The notes beneath the pieces were generated by a model that saw only the letters and a program-made list of their open reading frames with translations, was not told the origin of the DNA and did not search any database. From Kutzneria sp. CA-103260 (GTDB lineage: Bacteria > Actinomycetota > Actinomycetes > Mycobacteriales > Pseudonocardiaceae): 64,000 nt of DNA. A program made the position numbers and the translations under genes. Shown here piece by piece: positions 62,801-64,000 of the stretch (the first letter of the stretch is position 1; each line of letters opens with the position of its first letter). The stretch lies in the NCBI RefSeq assembly GCF_018263855.1, contig NZ_CP073318.1, positions 2,914,001 to 2,978,000 on the forward strand. Reading direction: 5' to 3'.

Positions 62801-62993
62801 CGGTCTTGCCGTCGGGCGAGAGCTGGCCGGCGATGTTGGTGCCCTGCCGGATCGCCAGCGGCGTGCCGGCCCGATCCGGTTCCGCCGTCGCGACCGGCGC
62901 CCCCGTCAACTCCACCCCAGAAATCTCGACACCGGACAACGCGACCGCGCCGGCCACCCCGGCCAGGAATTCCCGCCTGTTCACCGCGGACAT
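59862..62993 (-). CDS. Tat-exported beta-propeller amidohydrolase
   Basis: A 1043-residue exported hydrolase. The start MSAVNRREFLAGVAGAVAL is a Tat signal. Residues about 55-640 are a TolB/WD40-like PD40 propeller with many SPDGTKVAF- and SPDGTVIAL-type repeats. From about 645 it is an amidohydrolase: GRLVIRAGKLWDGQSPTLQS, metal motif MPGLVDIHNHREMQGY, LATSHYHYPALAFGGDG and IVTGTDSPIDHTAVSTHMNL, then EALVTATRNSGQLLGEPLG. It belongs to the amidohydrolase/TolB fusion group (imidazolonepropionase-like). ATG 62993 is the start with a GGGGGTGG site. Substrate unknown. Confidence 0.88.
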   Translation of the reverse strand: MSAVNRREFLAGVAGAVALSGVEISGVELTGAPVATAEPDRAGTPLAIRQGTNIAGQLSPDGKTVAMDLLGVLWLVPAAGGAARRITDDLMDIAQPDWSPDGTTLAFQSYRDGNFNVWTVRADGSGLKQLTQGPFDHREPRFSPDGRTIVFSSDLTGSYGIHLLDVATGKVTQLSDTPVEEFEPAWSPDGTKVAFVAANTRIDVVTVADGSRSTAITAATGQQFHAPAWTPDGKDLVYNVVTGPPGLNSAATSELYRSGQPLVTGEEVFPFRASLRGNDFLYTSDGALRRRSLSGGPATEIAFTAPVDVQPAKYTKRRRDFDSPKPKPVVGIGSPVLSPDGTKVAFRALNDIYTMTVGQAPQPLTRDNRWKSDPAWSPDGKLLSYSTDRAGKLDIWLRDLATGQDRQLTNLPDAAAVSGSWSRDGKFLAFLDQTGAVYTVEVATGAVQKVFNATFEPGRPTWSPDGTVIALAAIVPYSARYREGLSKILLVNRVTGAARYVDPLPQRSLQTRGDDGPVWSPDGAKMAFVLGSLLHVVDVNPDGTFAGTPKPVNAEVTDAISWHGDSKHLLYLNNGRLRLIGLDGAAPRTIPVGLSWTNTQPRGRLVIRAGKLWDGQSPTLQSNVDVIVEGHRIKTVCPSAPGVDGQLVDARDGVVMPGLVDIHNHREMQGYSYGDRQGRLWLSLGITTTRSPGSPAYHMVEERESFQSGKRVGPRYFATGEAIDGSRIFYNFMRPTYDTDQLARELERAAALDYDLMKCYVRLRPEWQKQVIQWAHDRGVLATSHYHYPALAFGGDGMEHIGATNRFGYSRTITALGAGFQDVIDLFNRSGAGRTPTLFQSQALFRDDTSLVADRRVTTLYPSWEYASLQASVQSATSTDQTANLRNLANQVAQIAATVRGGGLIVTGTDSPIDHTAVSTHMNLRAMVRFGLTPYEALVTATRNSGQLLGEPLGRVAPGTYADLSILGGDPLADINQAANVRSVVSNGRLFTVDDLLKPYATPTADVAANRMLAPVPDHPANAEFWWHDPHYVAHSRHSCCSG

Positions 62994-63133
62994 GCAGTTC
63001 CACCCCCATGTGGTCCTTTTTCGGCCAGACTAGATCAACAGACACACGCCGTACGGGGGTTGCGACTCTTCGTCGCGCGAGGGCGGCCTGATCGATCCGT
63101 CCGCCCCGGTGGCTGAACTACAAGGGGGAGAGC

Positions 63134-64000
63134 ATGGTTGACGTCGGTGTCGTGCTGCCGACCATGACCGTCCGCGGCGAACTGCCCGGGGACGTGACCG
63201 CGGCCGCCCGGCACGCGGAGGAGCTCGGGTTCGAGTCGGTGTGGGTGGTCGACCAGCTCGTCGCCGGGACCGGCGTGCCGCTGCTGGACAGCCTGATGTC
63301 GCTGGCGGCCGTCGCCGCGGTGACCGAACGGGTCCGGCTCGGTCTTGGCGTGCTGGTGGTGCCGCTGCGGCCAGTGGTCTGGGTGGCCAAGCAGGTGGCG
63401 TCGCTCCAGCACCTGTCCGGGGACCGGGTGCTGCTCGGCGTCGGGGCCGGCGGCGACCGTCACGAGCAGTCCTGGCTGGCCACCGACGTGCCCCGGCGCG
63501 AGCGGGGCCGCCGCACCGAGGAAGCGCTGCGCCTGCTGCCCGATCTCATCGCCGGCCGGTCAACGCGCCTGCGGCAGACCGACATCCAGCTCAGCCCGGC
63601 CGCCACCGTGCCGCCGATCATCGTCGGCGGCATGTCCGACGCCGCGGTGCGCCGGGCCGCCGCCTACGGCGACGGCTGGTACCTGCTGGCCCCGCCGGAG
63701 CGGATCCCCGCGCTGGTCGACCGGGTGCGGACGTTGGCCGCGGAGCACGGCCGCCCGCAGCCGGCCATCACCACCAACGTCATGGTGGCCATCGACGGCG
63801 ACCCGTCGCTGCCCGACCGCGCCACCATGCTGCGGACCCTCACCGATCCCGACGGTCTGTTCGGCATGCCGGCCGAATTCGCCGAGGACGCGGTGGTCAC
63901 CGGTGCGCCGGCCGTCATCGCCGAGCACCTGTCGCGGCTGGCCGACAGCGGGGTCGAACGGGTGGTGGTCACCTTTGTCGGCGGCGACTGGAACCGGCAG
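63134..64000 (+). CDS. Luciferase-like (LLM class) flavin oxidoreductase, partial at right edge
   Basis: The 289 codons in the window read VDVGVVLPTMTVRGELPGD to VVVTFVGGDWNRQ. It is a bacterial-luciferase-type TIM barrel: ELGFESVWVVDQL, LGLGVLVVPLR, LLGVGAGGDRHEQSWLA and PIIVGGMSDAAVRRAAAYGDGWYL. Actinobacterial members use FMN or F420. GGGGGAG lies upstream of ATG 63134. Its stop is outside the window, probably within a few codons. It is divergent from the amidohydrolase. Confidence 0.85.
   Translation, partial: MVDVGVVLPTMTVRGELPGDVTAAARHAEELGFESVWVVDQLVAGTGVPLLDSLMSLAAVAAVTERVRLGLGVLVVPLRPVVWVAKQVASLQHLSGDRVLLGVGAGGDRHEQSWLATDVPRRERGRRTEEALRLLPDLIAGRSTRLRQTDIQLSPAATVPPIIVGGMSDAAVRRAAAYGDGWYLLAPPERIPALVDRVRTLAAEHGRPQPAITTNVMVAIDGDPSLPDRATMLRTLTDPDGLFGMPAEFAEDAVVTGAPAVIAEHLSRLADSGVERVVVTFVGGDWNRQ

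Overview
The window is high-GC DNA with strong G/C third-position bias, frequent GTG starts, many leaderless-looking starts (a TAnnnT hexamer 6-8 bases before ATG/GTG), Tat-exported proteins, SARP, ECF and WYL regulators, and F420/PPOX- and DUF664-type proteins. Together these indicate a filamentous actinomycete. A Pseudonocardiaceae-like genus (Amycolatopsis or Kutzneria type) is plausible, but that is inference. No rRNA, tRNA or CRISPR array was seen. Most of the window reads as accessory chromosome: small regulator-plus-enzyme modules with three to five mobile elements between them.

Layout. 1-5120: a haem-oxygenase-like iron oxidase, a secreted cutinase and a 932-residue SARP/AfsR-type regulator. 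5236-19305: redox and detoxification modules, each beside its own regulator (PadR with an NmrA-like reductase, MarR with a Tat-exported SnoaL-like protein, LysR with a quinone reductase and flavin monooxygenase, WYL with a VOC protein), plus phosphotransferases, a nitrilase and an aldo/keto reductase. 19602-20861: a KfrA-like coiled-coil protein with two operator-like inverted repeats. 21231-26111: a Tn3-family transposon with 38/39-bp terminal repeats and a TTCTA target duplication. Its transposase is degenerate, and it holds small coiled-coil passenger genes, an IS630 copy and the tail of a tyrosine recombinase. 26323-33560: a Uma2 protein, a Rox-type rifamycin monooxygenase with a 19-bp palindrome of rifamycin-associated-element type, an integrase, an MFS transporter, HxlR with an aldo/keto reductase, a PPOX protein and a HAD phosphatase. 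33595-36875: a secreted S33 peptidase, a VOC protein and a lone TnpB. 37022-47487: an ECF sigma factor with SnoaL tail, MBL hydrolase/MarR, an ECF42-like sigma factor with its YCII partner, a PadR/SgcJ-like pair divergent from an ABC exporter, a second flavin monooxygenase, a TrmH methyltransferase and a LuxR regulator. 47512-48960: an IS110 element with a candidate bridge-RNA region. 49091-58022: an L,D-transpeptidase, then a peptide-use locus (M20 and M55 peptidases divergent from a five-gene Opp/Dpp transporter). 58173-64000: methionine aminopeptidase divergent from a small XRE regulator, a GNAT, a very long perfect hairpin, a 1043-residue Tat-exported beta-propeller amidohydrolase, and a luciferase-like oxidoreductase that runs off the edge.

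How it works together. The repeated design is a transcription factor divergent from one or two enzymes, with a pair of palindromes in the gap. Clear pairs lie at 6620-6659, 9670-9722, 20812-20861, 38579-38607 and 58957-59002. The most specific functional inference is inducible rifamycin resistance at 26941-28438. The peptide locus looks like one pathway of import and intracellular hydrolysis under an operator at 51929 whose regulator is not nearby. The mobile elements include two RNA-guided types (TnpB and IS110) whose guide RNAs should lie in the flanking non-coding DNA.
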